The notes beneath the pieces were generated by a model. The model had not been told where the DNA came from. It saw only the letters and a program-made list of their open reading frames with translations, and did not search any database. A stretch of 64,000 bases of DNA from Prionace glauca (taxonomy: Eukaryota; Chordata; Chondrichthyes; Carcharhiniformes; Carcharhinidae), in NCBI GenBank assembly GCA_037974335.1, contig CM075760.1:35039609-35103608 (forward strand), written 5' to 3'. Position 1 is the stretch's first letter. Every line of letters starts with the position of its first letter. Shown piece after piece: positions 1 through 11,199 of this stretch. The translations under genes were made by a program, and so were the position numbers.

Positions 1-790
1 TGTGAGGTGATGCATTTTGGTAGGTCGAATCAGAGCAGAACTTACTCAGTTAATGGTGGCGCGTTGGGGAGAGTTATAGAACAAAGAGATCTAGGGTACA
101 GGTTCACAACTCCTTGAAAGCGGAGTCACAGGTGGACAGAGTGATGAAGGCGGCATTCGGCATGCTTGGTTTAACTGGTCAGAATACATTGAATACATGA
201 GTTGGGACGTCTTATTGAAGTTGTACAAGACTTTAGTAAGTCCACACTTGGAATACTAAGTAAACTTCTGGTTACCCTAAAATATATAGGAAGGATATTA
301 TTAAACTAGAAAAAGTGCAGAAAAGATTAACGAAGATGCTACCAGGGATTGATTGTTTGAGTTATAAGAAGAGGCTGGATAGACTGGGACATTTTTTCCC
401 CTGGAGCATAGGAGGCTGAGGGGTGATCTTATAGAAGTCTATCAAATAATGAGGGGCACAGATCAGCTAGCTAGTCAACATCTTTTCTCAAAGGTAGGGA
501 AGTCTAAAACTAGAAGGCATAAGTTTATGGTGAGAGAGAAGAGATACAAAGGGTCCAGGGGACAATTTTTTTCACACAGAGGGTGGTGAATGTCTGGAAT
601 GAGCTGCCAGGGGCAGTACAATTTTGTCTTTTAAAAAGCATTTAGACAGTTACATGGATAAGATGGATAAGAAGGAGATGGGCCAAATGCAGGTGATTGG
701 GACTATCTTAGGGGTTAAAAAAGGGGTGGCACAGACAAGTTGGGTAGAAGGGTCTACTTCCATGCTGTAAACCTCTATGGCTCTATGACT
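1..790 (+). mobile_element. CR1/Jockey-like LINE, 3' end, decayed
   Basis: This is the 3' part of a non-LTR retrotransposon that begins outside the window. In several broken frames it encodes the C-terminal ORF2 region seen in better copies here (an RRRLRGDLIEVYKIM-type block followed by a FTQRVV.W.LP block). It ends with the family tail GGGT..AAGGGTCTACTTCCATGCTGTAAACCTCTATGGCTCTATGAC. There are many stops and frameshifts, so it is not functional. Confidence 0.75.
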
Positions 791-924
791 GGCAAGAGTC
801 TTCATGGTTTTGTGAGATAGAAATTTGACCCGATTGACTGGAATTCTTTGCAGGAGTAACACATGCCATGGATAAAGGGGAACCTGGAGATGTGAGTGGG
901 CAGTCAGATGCAGGATAATTACCA

Positions 925-2530
925 CCTTATATTAAGTTGAGCTTTCTCTACAACCTAGCTGTAACTGTAACCTACATTCTACACCCTCTCCTTTCTTTCT
1001 CTATGAATGGTATTCATTCATTCATGGGACATGGGCTGAGTCCAGCATTTATTGCCCATCCCTAGTTGCCCCTTGGAGGGCAGTTGAGAGTCAACTGCAT
1101 TGCTGTGTAGCTCTAGAGTCACATGTAGGCCAGACCAGATAAGGACGGCAGATTTCCTTCCCTAAAGGGATATTCGTGATCCAGATGGGTTTTTCTGACA
1201 ATCGATAATGGTTTCATGGTCACCAGTAGATTCTTCATTCCAGATTTTTTTTATTGAATTCAAATTCCACCAGCTGCTGTGTCAGGATTAGTAGTCTAAC
1301 GATAATATGACTCAGCGCACAAGGAACAATACTTTTCACTGCATCCCAATACATGTGACAATAATAAATCAAATCAAATCAAAATCAATGGATGTGAGGC
1401 TGGTTTGCCATCAGACTTTTGAATGGACCGACCTCGCAATAAGATGATGTTTCTCAACACCATGGTTACGACTGAAGGTGAGCGTGCAGGTGCAGCAGGC
1501 AGTAAAGAAGGCAATGGCATGCTGGCCTTCATTGTGAGAGGATTTGAGTACAGGAGCAGAGATGTGTTGTAGCAATTACACAGGGCCTTGGTGAGGCCAC
1601 ACCTAGAGTACTGTGTGCAGTTTTGGTCTCCTTTTCTGATGAAGGATGTTCTTGCTCTCGAGGGAAGCAGCGAAGGTTTACCAGGCTGATTCTGGGGCTG
1701 GCGGGACTGATGTATGAGGAGAGACTGACTAGGTTATAATTGTTTTCGCTGGAGTTCAGATGAATGGAGATGGTGGGGTGGGGTCTCATAGAGACTTATA
1801 AAATTCTAACAGGATAGATGCAGGGAGGATGTTCCCAATGGTCGGGGAGTCCAGAACCAGAGGTCACAGTCTGAGGATTCAGGGTAGACCATTACAACAG
1901 AGGTGAAGAGACATTTCTTCACCCAAAGAGTGGTGAGCCTGTGGAATTCATTCCCACAGGAAGTAGTTGATGCCAAAACATTGAATGTATTCAAGAAGCG
2001 GCTGGATAGAGCACTTGGGGTGAATGGGATCAAAGGTTATGGGGAGAAAGCAGGATTAGGCTATTGAATTGGATGATTAGCCAAGATTGTGATGAATGGC
2101 ACAGCAGGCTCAAAGGGCCAAATGGCCTTCTCCTACTCCTATCTTCTATGTTTCTATGTCTATGTTTCTATGACTGTAACACTACATTCTGCACTCTCTT
2201 CTTTCCTTCTCTCTAAACGATATGCTTTGTCTATATAGCACGCAAGAAACAATACTTTTCATTGTATGCTAATACATGTGACAATAATAAATCAAATCAA
2301 TGGATGGGAGGCTGGTTTGCCATCAGACATTTGAATGGACCTACCTCGCATTAATTTGGTCTTTCCCTACACCCCAGCTGTGACTGTAATATTACATTCT
2401 GCATTCTCTCCTTTCCTTCTCCCCTATGTAGTCTATGAACAGTATGCCTTGTCTGTATGGTGCGCAAGAAACAATAGTTTTCATTGTATCCCAATACACG
2501 TGACAGTAATAAATCAAATCAAATTCTATG
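925..2530 (+). repeat. Nested retroposon tails ending in (AATCA)n, with an inserted dispersed repeat and a LINE 3' end
   Basis: A short retroposon tail occurs three times (about 925-1003 plus 1315-1385, 2160-2310 and 2335-2526). Each copy carries GCAAGAAACAATAC..TTTTCA, AATACATGTGACAATAATAA and then repeated AATCA units. The first copy is split by a ~300 bp dispersed repeat (about 1005-1312, TTCATGGGACATGGGC type). A decayed LINE 3' end with the usual FTQRVV..WN region lies at about 1470-2160. No host gene is visible. Confidence 0.6.
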
Positions 2531-2691
2531 TGAACCTTTTCAGACCTCCATTAGCTCAGTCTCACTTTCTCTTCCCCTCAGCCACAACACATGATAGATG
2601 CCATTTCTTTGCCCCATCTGTAGTGCCTCTCCATTATTTCTGTCCACAACCAGCTACTGACAATGGCACCCTCCCGCCTCTCTGCAATTAC

Positions 2692-2746
2692 CCAATATCC
2701 TCCGGGGTTTTCACGAGCGATTCAGGTTCTGACTCCTCCAGTGGTC
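2692..2746 (-). CDS. REC8: REC8 exon (acidic linker), probable
   Basis: This is a 55 nt exon candidate with a strong acceptor (TTTGTTTTTGCCACAG) and donor (GG|GTAATT). The preceding exon ends in phase 1; joined to it, the reading is GPLEESEPESLVKTPEDI, an acidic stretch matching in position the E-rich linker after REALEPSV in mammalian REC8. It ends in phase 2. Sequence similarity to the family is weak, so the call rests on phase, splice sites and position. It lies just left of a ~71 bp minisatellite within the same intron. Confidence 0.6.
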
Positions 2747-2799
2747 CTGTGGCAAAAACAAAGAGAGGCCATGTTAGCATCAGTAATTGGATAGAGAGC

Positions 2800-4240
2800 A
2801 ACGTCCCCTCTACACTGTCTCCCCATCAAACACTCCCAGAACAGGTACAATACAGGGCTACATACGGAGTAAAGCTCTGTCTACACTGCCCCACATTAAA
2901 CACTCCCAGGACAGGTGGTGTTAGATACAGAGTAAAGCTCCCTCAACACTGTCTCCCCATCAAACACTCCCAGGATAGGTACAGCACAGGGTTAGATACA
3001 GAGTAAAGCTCCCTCTACACTGTCTCCCCATCAAACACTCCCAAAACAGGTACAGCACGGGGTTAGATACGGAGTAAACCTCTGTCTACACTGTCCCACA
3101 TGGAACACTCCCAGGATAGGTACAGCACGGGGTTAGATACAGAGTAAAGCTCCCTCCACACTGTCCCCCACATCAAACACTCCCAGGACAGGTACAGCAC
3201 GGGATTAGATACAAAGTAAAGCTCCCTCCACACTGTCCCCCACATCAAACACTCCCAGGACAGGTACAGCACGGGGTTAGATACAGAGTAAAGCTCCCTC
3301 CACACTGTCCCCCACATCAAACACTCCCAGGACAGGTACAGCACGGGATTAGATACAGAGTAAAGCTCCCTCTACACTGTCCCCCATCAAACACTCCCAG
3401 GACAGGTGGTGTTAAATACAGAGTAAAGCTCCCTCAACACTGTCTCCCCAACAAACACTCCCAAAACAGGTACAGCATGGGGTTAGATACCGAGTAAACC
3501 TCTGTCTACACTGTCCCACATGAAACACTCCCAGGATAGGTACAGCACAGGGTTAGATACAGAGTAAAGCTCCCTACACACTGTCCCCCATCAAACACTC
3601 CCAGGACAGGTACAGCACGGGGTTAGATACAGAGTAAAGCTCCCTCTACATTGTCCTCCCATCAAACACTCCCAGGACAGGTACAGCACGGGGTTAGATA
3701 CAGAGTAAAGCTCCCTCTACACTGTCCCCCACATCAAACACTCCCAGGACAGGTACAGCACGGGGTTAGATACAGAGTAAAGCTCCCTCTACATTGTCCT
3801 CCCATCAAACACTCCCAGGACAGGTACAGCACGGGGTTAGATACAGAGTAAAGCTCCCTCTACACTGTCCTCCACATCAAACACTCCCAGGACAGGTACA
3901 GCACGGGGTTAGATACAGAGTAAAGCTCCCTCTACATTGTCCTCCCATCAAACACTCCCAGGACAGGTACAACACGGGGTTAGATACAGAGTAAAGCTCC
4001 CTCCACACTGTCCCCCACATCAACCACTCCCAGGACAGGTACAGCACGGGATTAGATACAAAGTAAAGCTCCCTCTACACTGTCCCCCCATCAAACACTC
4101 CCAGGACAGGTACAGCACGGGGTTAGATACAGAGTAAAGCTCCCTCCACACTGTCCCCCACATCAAACACTCCCAGGACAGGTACAGCACGGGGTTAGAT
4201 ACAGAGTAAAGCTCCCTCTATACTGTCCCCCATAAAACAT
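2800..4240. repeat. ~71 bp minisatellite, about 20 copies (array 1)
   Basis: Tandem copies of a ~71 bp unit with core CATCAAACACTCCCAGGACA, then GGTACAGCACGGGGTTAGAT, then ACAGAGTAAAGCTCCCTC. Some units are shortened or diverged (for example GGTGGTGTTAGATACAG variants at 2911-2940 and 3411). It fills most of the REC8 intron between the exons at 4354 and 2746. Long open frames run through it on both strands because of the periodicity; none is a gene. Confidence 0.95.
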
Positions 4241-4353
4241 GTGGCATTGTGATAATCTCACTGGACCAGTAACCTAGAGTCCCAGTCTGACTCATCCACC
4301 CTCCTCAACTAGGTTGCCAAGCCCCCAGCCCCCACCCCACCAACTACACTCAC

Positions 4354-4402
4354 CGGTCAGTGTCAACTGGTCAACGCTGGGCTCCAGTGTCTCTCGCAAC
4401 AG
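4354..4402 (-). CDS. REC8: REC8 exon with the RETLEPSV motif
   Basis: A 49 nt exon between a CCTCTGTTACAG acceptor and a CCG|GTGAGTG donor. Read in phase 0 it gives LLRETLEPSVDQLTLT, closely resembling the PREALEPSVPLMVSLE segment of mammalian REC8. The upstream exon at 5771 ends in phase 0, as required, and this one ends in phase 1. This is a short but diagnostic piece of the kleisin linker. Confidence 0.8.
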
Positions 4403-4565
4403 CTGTAACAGAGGGAAGGAGGAAGGCAGAGAGTTAGCCTGCAGGTACACCAAGCGATCAGGATGGTCAATGGCGCATTGGGTTTATTACGAAGGGTTCG
4501 AGGTACCTGAATGAAAATGTCTTTATTGCAGACAGGCAGAGTTTTGGTGAGACCACACCGAGGAC

Positions 4566-4860
4566 TCATTCGTGGGACATGGGCATCGCTGGCTGGGCCC
4601 AGCATTTATTACCCATCCCTAGTTACCCCTCGGAGGGCAGTTGAGAGTCAACCACTTTGTTGTGTGGCTCTGGAGTCACATGTAGGCCAGACCGGGTAAG
4701 GACGGCAGGTTTCCTCTACTCTAAAGGACATGAGTGAACCAGATGGGTTTTTCTGACAATCGACAACAGTTTCATGGTCATCAGGAGATTCTTAATTCCA
4801 GATATATTTTATTGAATTCAAATTCCACCATCTGCTGTGGCAGGACTCGAACCCGGGGTG
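4566..4860 (+). repeat. Dispersed repeat (TTCATGGGACATGGGC family)
   Basis: Second copy of the repeat that also sits at about 1005-1312. It shares CATTTATT.CCCATCCCTAG, GGAGTCACATGTAGGCCAGA and TTTTTCTGACAATCGA. Opposite-strand relatives are visible at 37560-37670 and 45310-45460. The class is not certain (a SINE or an old LINE 3' fragment). Confidence 0.6.
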
Positions 4861-4879
4861 GAGGGAGGAGGGGGTCCCA

Positions 4880-5312
4880 GAACATTAGAATCATAGATTC
4901 CCCACAGTGCAGAAGGAGATCATTCGGCCCATTGAGTCTACACTGATCACAATCAGACTCAGGCCCTATTCTTATAACCCTGTGTATTTACCCTGTAAAC
5001 ACCCCTAACACTTGGGTCAATTTAGCACGGCTAATCAACCAAACCTGCACACCTTTGGACATGAAAGGACAATCTATTCTGATAATCCTCCTAACCTGCA
5101 CATCTATGGACACGAAGGGACAATTTAGCACGGCCAATCTACCTAATTTACACATCTTTTGGAGTGTGGGAGGAAACCGGAGTGTGGGAGGAAACGCAGA
5201 CAAGGGGAAAATGTGCAGGCTCCATACAGAGAGTGATCCAAACCGGAAATTGACTCTGGGTCCCTGGTGCTGTGAGGCAGCAACGCTAATCACTGTGCCA
5301 CCTTTTGAGTAA
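4880..5312 (-). mobile_element. tRNA-derived SINE (HE1-like), with an internal duplication
   Basis: In reverse orientation this carries the tRNA-like head (GTGGCACAGTGATTAGCG), TGCACATTTTCC.., GGTTTCCTCCCACA, GATTGGCCGTGCTAAATTG and the tail GGCCGAATGATCTCC..TCTGCACTG. The ATTTAGCACGGC..ACATCTTTGGACA module is repeated two to three times internally, the same module that is expanded at 11636-11945. Confidence 0.75.
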
Positions 5313-5319
5313 ATCACTT

Positions 5320-5765
5320 TACTTTGTATCCCGGTAACAGTAGGTGGGGAGGGAGAGAGGAAGGTGATGGGGAGGAGGAGGGAGAAGAAGGGGAGGGGGT
5401 GGGTGAAGGAGGAAGAGGACGATGAGCGTGGGGGGAGGAAGGTGATGGGGTGGTGGTGGGGGAGGGGGAGGGAAGGGAGGGGAATGGGATGAGGGAAGGC
5501 AAAGGAGAGAGAGGAGGTGGAGGGGGAGGAGAGAACAGTGAGAGGGGAACGGGGGAAGAAGAGGGGAGAGAGGGGAAGAAGGGAGGGGAATGGGATGAGG
5601 GAAGGCAAAGGAGAGAGAGGAGGTGGAGAGGGAGGAGAGAACAGTGAGAGGGGAACGAGGGAAGAGGAGGGGAGAGAGGGGAAGAAGGGAGGGTTTTGTG
5701 GGGAGCGGGGGAGGGCGGGTGAGTGGGGAAGAGGGATGGGTGAGTGGGGAGGGGCGGGGAGAATG
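5320..5765. repeat. Purine-rich (GA/GGGA) low-complexity tract with ~115 bp tandem duplication
   Basis: Almost pure purine on the plus strand. A ~115 bp unit beginning GGAATGGGATGAGGGAAGGC is present twice (about 5480-5590 and 5590-5705). It ends a few bases from a REC8 splice donor. Strand-asymmetric purine tracts of this kind can form triplex DNA. Open frames within it are compositional. Confidence 0.85.
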
Positions 5766-5770
5766 GTTAC

Positions 5771-5874
5771 CTCCATCTCTGCGGCCTCCACCTGCCGTTT
5801 TGCTCTATAGTCCACCGGTTCGATGACGGCGCCCTTGGTCCAGAGGTCACACAGCTCCGGGGCCATCCAGCCTC
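5771..5874 (-). CDS. REC8: REC8 exon with the GW.APEL..LW motif
   Basis: A 104 nt exon with acceptor CCCTCACCCCTACAG and donor GAG|GTAACC. It begins with the last two bases of a split Gly codon and reads GGWMAPELCDLWTKGAVIEP, continuing through VDYRAKRQVEAAEME in phase 0. The GW..PEL..LW pattern and the following Ala/Glu-rich segment match human SGWLPPELLGLWTHC..EEAAAEEE. With the 10195 exon it forms an unbroken conserved block, which is the strongest part of the REC8 call. Confidence 0.88.
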
Positions 5875-6119
5875 CTGTAGGGGTGAGGGGGCGGAATCCG
5901 GGAATCAGAGCACAAACCGATGTCAGAAAGAACTACGCAGGATTATACCCCCGGCTTCCCGGGAACCGCGAGCTTGACAGTCTGTGCCTGTATCTGTTCT
6001 CTTCCACTTTATACCTTTTACAGTCGCCCGCATGGTGCGCAGAGCCCCAGGATTTGTTTCCCGTCCCTGATTGCCTCCGTACCTGAGCCCAGCTCACTCC
6101 CTTTCAGAGAGGGGGCCTG

Positions 6120-6690
6120 GAATGAGTACTGTGTACAGTTTTGATTTCCTTACTTGAGAAAGGATATTCTGGCACTGGAGGGGGTGCAGAGGAGATTCAC
6201 TAGGTTGATTCCGGAGTTGAGAGGATTGGCTTATGAGGAGACACTGAGTAGACTGGGACTATACTCATTGGAATTCAGAAGAATGAGGGGAGATCTTATA
6301 GAAACATACAAGATTATGGAGGGAATAGATAATATAGAAGGGAGGTTATTTCCACTGGCTGATGAAACTAGGACTCGGGGGCATGGCCTCAAAACAAGGG
6401 GAAGCAGATTTAGGACTGAGTTGAGGAGGAACTTCTTCACCCAAAGGGTTGTGAATCTGTGGAATTCGCTACCCAGTGAAGCAGATGAGGTTACCTCATT
6501 GAAAGTTTTTAAGGCAAGGATAGATAAATTTTTGAACAGTGAAGGAGTTAAGGGTCATGGTGAGCGGGCGGGTAAGTGGAGCTGAGTCCACAAAAAGATC
6601 AGCCATGATTTTATGGAATGGCAGAGCAGGCTGGAGGGACCAGATGGCCTACTCCTGCTCTTAGTTCTTATGTTATGACTTTAATCAGAC
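6120..6690 (+). mobile_element. CR1/Jockey-like LINE 3' end with a clean C-terminal frame
   Basis: A 143-codon open frame (6154-6585) encodes the ORF2 C-terminus: [33 protein letters not shown] and FFTQRVVNLWNSLP blocks. The 3' tail reads GACCAGATGGCCTACTCCTGCTC..TTATG. It is 5'-truncated, as is usual for LINE copies, and lies in a REC8 intron. Confidence 0.8.
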
Positions 6691-6774
6691 AATTGAGGTG
6701 GGCCTCTTCGAATATAAACTCCCTGATCCAGGGCCAAATTAACGGGTCAATCGGGAAGCCACTTGCTTTGTATT

Positions 6775-7205
6775 TTGGGGGCACCATGGTGGCATAGTAG
6801 TTAGCACTGCTGCCTCACAGCGCCAGGGACCCGGTTCAATTCCCGGCTCGGATCACTGTCTGTGTGGATTTTGCACCTTCTCTCCACGTCCGCTCTATCC
6901 TGGTCTCGCGGTACCCTGCAAGTTTCAATAAGATCCCCCCCATTCTCCTAAACTCCAACGAGGACAGACCCAGAGTCCTCTACCATTCCTCATACAAGTT
7001 CTTCATTCCAGGGATCATTCTTGTGAACCTCCTCTGGACTCTTGCCAAGGCCAGCACATCCTTCCGTAGATTCAGGGCCCAAAACTGCTCACAATACTCC
7101 AAATGGGGTCTGACCAGAGTTTTATACAGCCTCAGAAGTACCTGCCTGCTCTTGTGTTCTAGCTCTCTCGACACGTTAACACTGCATTTGCCTTCCTAAC
7201 TGCCG
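6775..7205. mobile_element. SINE head (+) followed by LINE fragment (-)
   Basis: From 6775 to about 6865 the plus strand has a tRNA-like SINE head (GGTGGCATAGTAGTTAGCAC.., TTCAATTCCCGGCTCGG). It breaks off into a minus-strand LINE fragment (about 6870-7205) that encodes [18 protein letters not shown] and VQRRFTRMIPG, the region just upstream of the ORF2 C-terminal block. Confidence 0.7.
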
Positions 7206-7365
7206 ACTGAACCTACCCACGATGGCGGGTAAGGCAGATTTCCTGAGTTTAACGATAATCCAATATATTTGTCACTGTCGTATATGTCTACTGCTCAGCA
7301 GTGTGTGTGCCTGCAAGCGTGCAAAAAATCCCAATGAGGAATGCACTGGGGAATGATTTGATTTA

Positions 7366-7720
7366 TTATTGTCACATCTATTGGTTTCGAGTGAAAAGTT
7401 TGACTTTAAGTATATTATTATTGTCATCAGTATGCTTACATTAACACTGCAATGAAGTTACTATGAAAATCCCCAAGTCATCACAGTCCGGCACCTGTTT
7501 GGATAGACTGAGGGAGAATTTAGCACAGCCAATGCAACTAACCCTAGAGTGCAGAAGGAGGACATTCAGCCCATCGAGTCTGCACTGACCACAATCCCAC
7601 CCAGGCCCTAACACTGTAACCCCCACAATATTTACCCTGCTATTCCCCCTGACACAAAGGGGTAATTTAGCATGGCCAATCAACCTAACCCGCACATCTT
7701 TTGGACTGTGAGAGGAACAA
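7366..7720 (-). mobile_element. tRNA-derived SINE (HE1-like) copies, reverse orientation
   Basis: Reverse complement shows the SINE body and tail: GATTGGC..GCTAAATT, CAGGTGCCGGACTGTGATGA, TTTTCATAGTAACTTCATTG, plus a second tail copy (TGGGTGGGATTGTGGTCAGTG). It is joined directly to the LINE at about 7720. Confidence 0.7.
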
Positions 7721-7724
7721 AGCG

Positions 7725-8911
7725 TGCAGGAGGTTTTTTGACTCAGTATGTAGATAGGCCAACTAGAGGTGAGGCTATATTGGATTTGGTGCTGGGAAAT
7801 GAGCCAGACCAGGTGCTAGACTTGGAAGTTGGTGTGCATTTTGGTGATAGTGACCACAATTCGGTTACATTCACCTTAGTGATGGAAAGGGATAGGCATG
7901 AACCTCGGGCTAGTGGTTTTAGCTGGGGGAAGGGTAATTATGAGGCTATTAGGAGAGAATTAGGAAGCATAGGTTGGACTAGGAGATTACAGGGACTGGG
8001 AACGTCTGAAATGTGGAGTTTTTTCAAGGAGCAGCTACTGCGAGTCCGTGATGGGTATGTCCCTGTCAGGCAAGGAGGAATTGGTAGGGCTAGGGAACCG
8101 TGGTGCACCAAAAAAGTTTTTTCGTTGGTTAAGAGGAAAAAGGAGGCTTATGTTCGGATGAGATGTGAGGGCTCGGGTGGTGCACTAGAAAATTTTAGAT
8201 TGGCTAGGAGGGAGTTGAAAAGTGAGCTAAGAAGGGCTAAAAGAGGACATGAGAAGACTTTGGCTGATAGGGTTAAGGAGAATCCTAAGGCGTTCTATAG
8301 GTATGTCAAGAACAGAAGGTTGGTTAGGGCAAGATTAGGGCCAGTTATAGACAGCAGAGGGAAGTTATGTGTGGAACCAGAGGAGATTGGAGAGGCATTG
8401 AATCAATATTTCTCTTCGATGTTCACACAGGGGGACATGGATATAGCTGAGGAGGACACTGGGTTGCAGGGGAGTAGAATTGACAGTGTTGCAGTTGATA
8501 AGGAGGATGTGCTAGATATTCTGGAGGGTCTGAAAATAGATAAGTCCCCTGGTCCGGATGGGATTTACCCCAGGATTCTCTGGGAGGCAAGAGAAGTGAT
8601 TGCTGAGCCTCTGGCTCTGATCTTCAGGTCGTCGTTGGCCTCTGGTATAGTACTGGAAGATTGGAGGTTAGCGAATGTTGTCCCATTGTTTAAGAAGGGG
8701 AACAGAGACTTCCCCGGGAATTATAGACTGGTGAGTCTCACTTCTGTTGTGGGCAAGGTTTTAGAAAAAATTATTCGGGATAGGATTTATAGTTATTTGG
8801 AGAGCAATGAATTGATTGGAGATAGTCAGCATGGTTTTGTGTCGGGTAGGTCGTGCCTTACTAACCTTATTGAGTTTTTTGATAAAGTGACCAAAGAGGA
8901 CTGCTCATTCT
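7725..8911 (+). mobile_element. CR1/Jockey-like LINE ORF2 fragment: end of endonuclease and start of reverse transcriptase
   Basis: One open frame runs to 8911. It starts in the endonuclease domain (DLVLGN..., catalytic-type SDHNSVTF), passes a basic linker, and enters the reverse transcriptase (IDKSPGPDGIYPRIL, LEDWRLANVVPLFKKG, QHGFVSGRSCLTNLI). It stops before the catalytic YADD-type region, and unrelated sequence follows. Being open for ~390 codons it is among the youngest LINE pieces here, but the element is truncated at both ends. Confidence 0.85.
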
Positions 8912-9124
8912 GAGACCAATCACAGACAGGAGGGGCCAATTGGCCTTTATTGTGCTGTAACCATACCATCTGCTTCAGGGTGGTGGGGGGGATGCGGTGT
9001 GGTGCAGGGGTACCGGGGAAAGAGTTGCTGGACATAAGACCATTCGGCCCATCACGTCTCTGCTGTGTCTGCTCGTAATGCTGTAACGGGGCTACATCTC
9101 ATGCCCCCTCCACCCTCTGGGTGA

Positions 9125-9900
9125 TATGGTTACCAGGGTAAGACTTACCCAGCTAATGGTAGGGTGTTGGGGAGAGTTACAGAACAAAGAGATCTAGGGG
9201 TACAGGTTCATAACTCCTTGAAAGTGGAGTCACAGGTTGACAGGTTGGTGAAGCAGGCATTTGGCATGCTTGGTTTCACTGGTCAGAATACATTGAATAC
9301 AGGAGTTGGGATTTCTTGTTAAAGTTGTACAAGACATTGGTAAGGCCACACTTGGAACACTGTGTACACTTCTGGTCATCCTATTATAGAAAGGATATTA
9401 TTGAACGTCAAATAGCGCAGAAAAGATTTACTAGGATATTACTGGGACTTGACGGTTTGAGTTATTAGGAGAGGCTGAATAGACTGGGGCTTTTATCCTT
9501 GGAGCGTAGGAGGTTTAGGAGTGATCTTATAGAGGTCTATAAAATAATGAGGGGCACAGATCAGCTAGATAGTCAATATTTTCTCCCAAAGGTAGGGGAG
9601 TCTAAAACTAGAGGGCACAGGTTTAAGGTGAGAGGGGAGAGATACAGAAGTGTCCAGAGAAGCAATTTTTCATACAGAGGGTGGTGCATGTCTGGAACAA
9701 GCTGCCAGCGGTAGTAGTCGAGGCGGGTACAATTTTATCTCTTAAAAAGCATTTAGACAGTTACATGGGTAGGATGGGTATAGAAGGATAAGGGTCAAAT
9801 GCGGGCAATTGGGAATGGCTTAGTGGTTTAAAAAAAGGGGCGGCACGGACAAGTTGGGCTGAAGGGTCTGTTTCCGTGCTCTAAACCACTGTAACTCCAT
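9125..9900 (+). mobile_element. CR1/Jockey-like LINE 3' end
   Basis: Same family and same 3' tail as at 1-790 (GGGCTGAAGGGTCTGTTTCC and CTGTAA). It contains the GDLIEVYKIM..GTDQLDSQ and FKVRGERYRSV blocks, interrupted by stops. Sequence between 8912 and 9125 is not recognised. Confidence 0.75.
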
Positions 9901-10194
9901 TACACCACCACCTGCAAGTTCCCCTCCGAGCCACACTCACTATCCCGATTTGGAAATGTATTGGCCGTTCCTTCACTGTGGCTGGGGCCCAAATTCTGGG
10001 AGTCCCTCCCTAACTGCGCTGTGGGTGTTCCCCATACCAGACGGGGACGACAGCAGGTTCAAGAAGGGGCAGCTTTTCCCACTACCTTCTCAACGGGCAA
10101 TTAGGGACAGGGAACAAATTTCAGGGCCAGGCCAGTGACTGCCACATCCCATCAACAAATTTAAAAAACTACCCTTGTTTAGAATATCACTGAC

Positions 10195-10261
10195 CATAGG
10201 CGGGATTTCGGAACAGCGATGCCGGGGATTTCCTCCGTAAGCGAGGGATCTCGACTGGCTT
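10195..10261 (-). CDS. REC8: REC8 exon with the R..PA.LFR.P motif
   Basis: A 67 nt exon with a strong acceptor (CTCTCCCTTTTCTGCAG) and donor (TATG|GTCAGTG). In phase 0 it reads KPVEIPRLRRKSPASLFR then NPAY and one base of Gly. Joined to the next exon this gives ..LFRNPAYGGWMAPEL, which parallels human ..LFRTPTLSGWLPPEL. Upstream, the exon at 12191 ends in phase 0 as required. Confidence 0.85.
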
Positions 10262-10369
10262 CTGCAGAAAAGGGAGAGATTTACATTAACATGTGCGGAA
10301 CTCCCATTTCTCAAACAAGGTATTACTCAACAACTGCTGTAATAATATGATTAGTGCCTAGCACCACCA

Positions 10370-11195
10370 GCACATCTACACTGTCCCCCCCATCAAACAC
10401 TCCCAGGACAGGTACAGCACAGGGTTAGATACAGAGTAAAGCTCCCTCCACACTGTCCCCCACATCAAACACTCCCAGGACAGGTACAGCACAGGGTTAG
10501 ATACAGAGTAAAGCTCCCTCCACACTGTCCCCCACATCAAACACTCCCAGGACAGGTACAGCACGGGGTTAGATACAGAGTAAAGCTCCCTCTACACTGT
10601 CCCCCCATCAAACACTCCCAGGACAGATACAGCACAGGGTTAGATACAGAGTAAAGCTCCCTCTACACTGTCCCCCATCAAACACTCCCAGGACAGGTAC
10701 AGCACGGGGTTAGATACAGAGTAAAGCTCTCTCTCCATTGTCCCCCCATCAAACACTCCCAGGACAGGTACAGCATGGGGTTAGATACAGAGTAAAGCTC
10801 TCTCTACACTGTCCCCCCATCAAACACTCCCAGGACAGGTACAGCACGGGGTTAGATAGAGTAAAGCTCCCTCTACATTGTCCCCCCATCAAACACTCCC
10901 AGGACAGATACAGCACGGGGTTAGATACAGAGTAAAGCTCCCTCCACTCTGTCCCCCATCAAACACTCCCAGGACAGGTACAGCACGGGGTTAGATACAG
11001 AGTAAAGCTCCCTCTACACTGTCCCCATCAAACACTCCCAGGACAGGTACAGCACGGGGTTAGATACAGAGTAAAGCTCCCTCTACACTGTCCCCATCAA
11101 ACACTCCCAGGACGGGTACAGCACGGGGTTAGATACAGAGTAAAGCTCCCTCTACACTGTCCCCCCATCAAACACTCCCAGGACGGGTACACACA
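10370..11195. repeat. ~71 bp minisatellite, about 12 copies (array 2)
   Basis: Same unit as the array at 2800-4240 (ATCAAACACTCCCAGGACAG core). It lies in a different REC8 intron, between the exons at 12191 and 10261. One unit lacks two bases (TTAGATAGAGTAAAG at 10853-10867). The first and last copies are cut by unrelated sequence. Confidence 0.95.
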
Positions 11196-11199
11196 GCTT

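Noticed and set aside
2335-3006. 223-codon plus-strand frame
   Set aside because: Spans a retroposon tail, the antisense of a REC8 exon and minisatellite units; no coding signature.
2800-4240. CRISPR-like array
   Set aside because: Units are contiguous copies without unique spacers, in a vertebrate intron.
5314-5866. Proline/serine-rich 292-codon frame on the minus strand
   Set aside because: Only its first ~40 codons are real (the REC8 exon 5874-5771); after the donor it is the purine tract read backwards.
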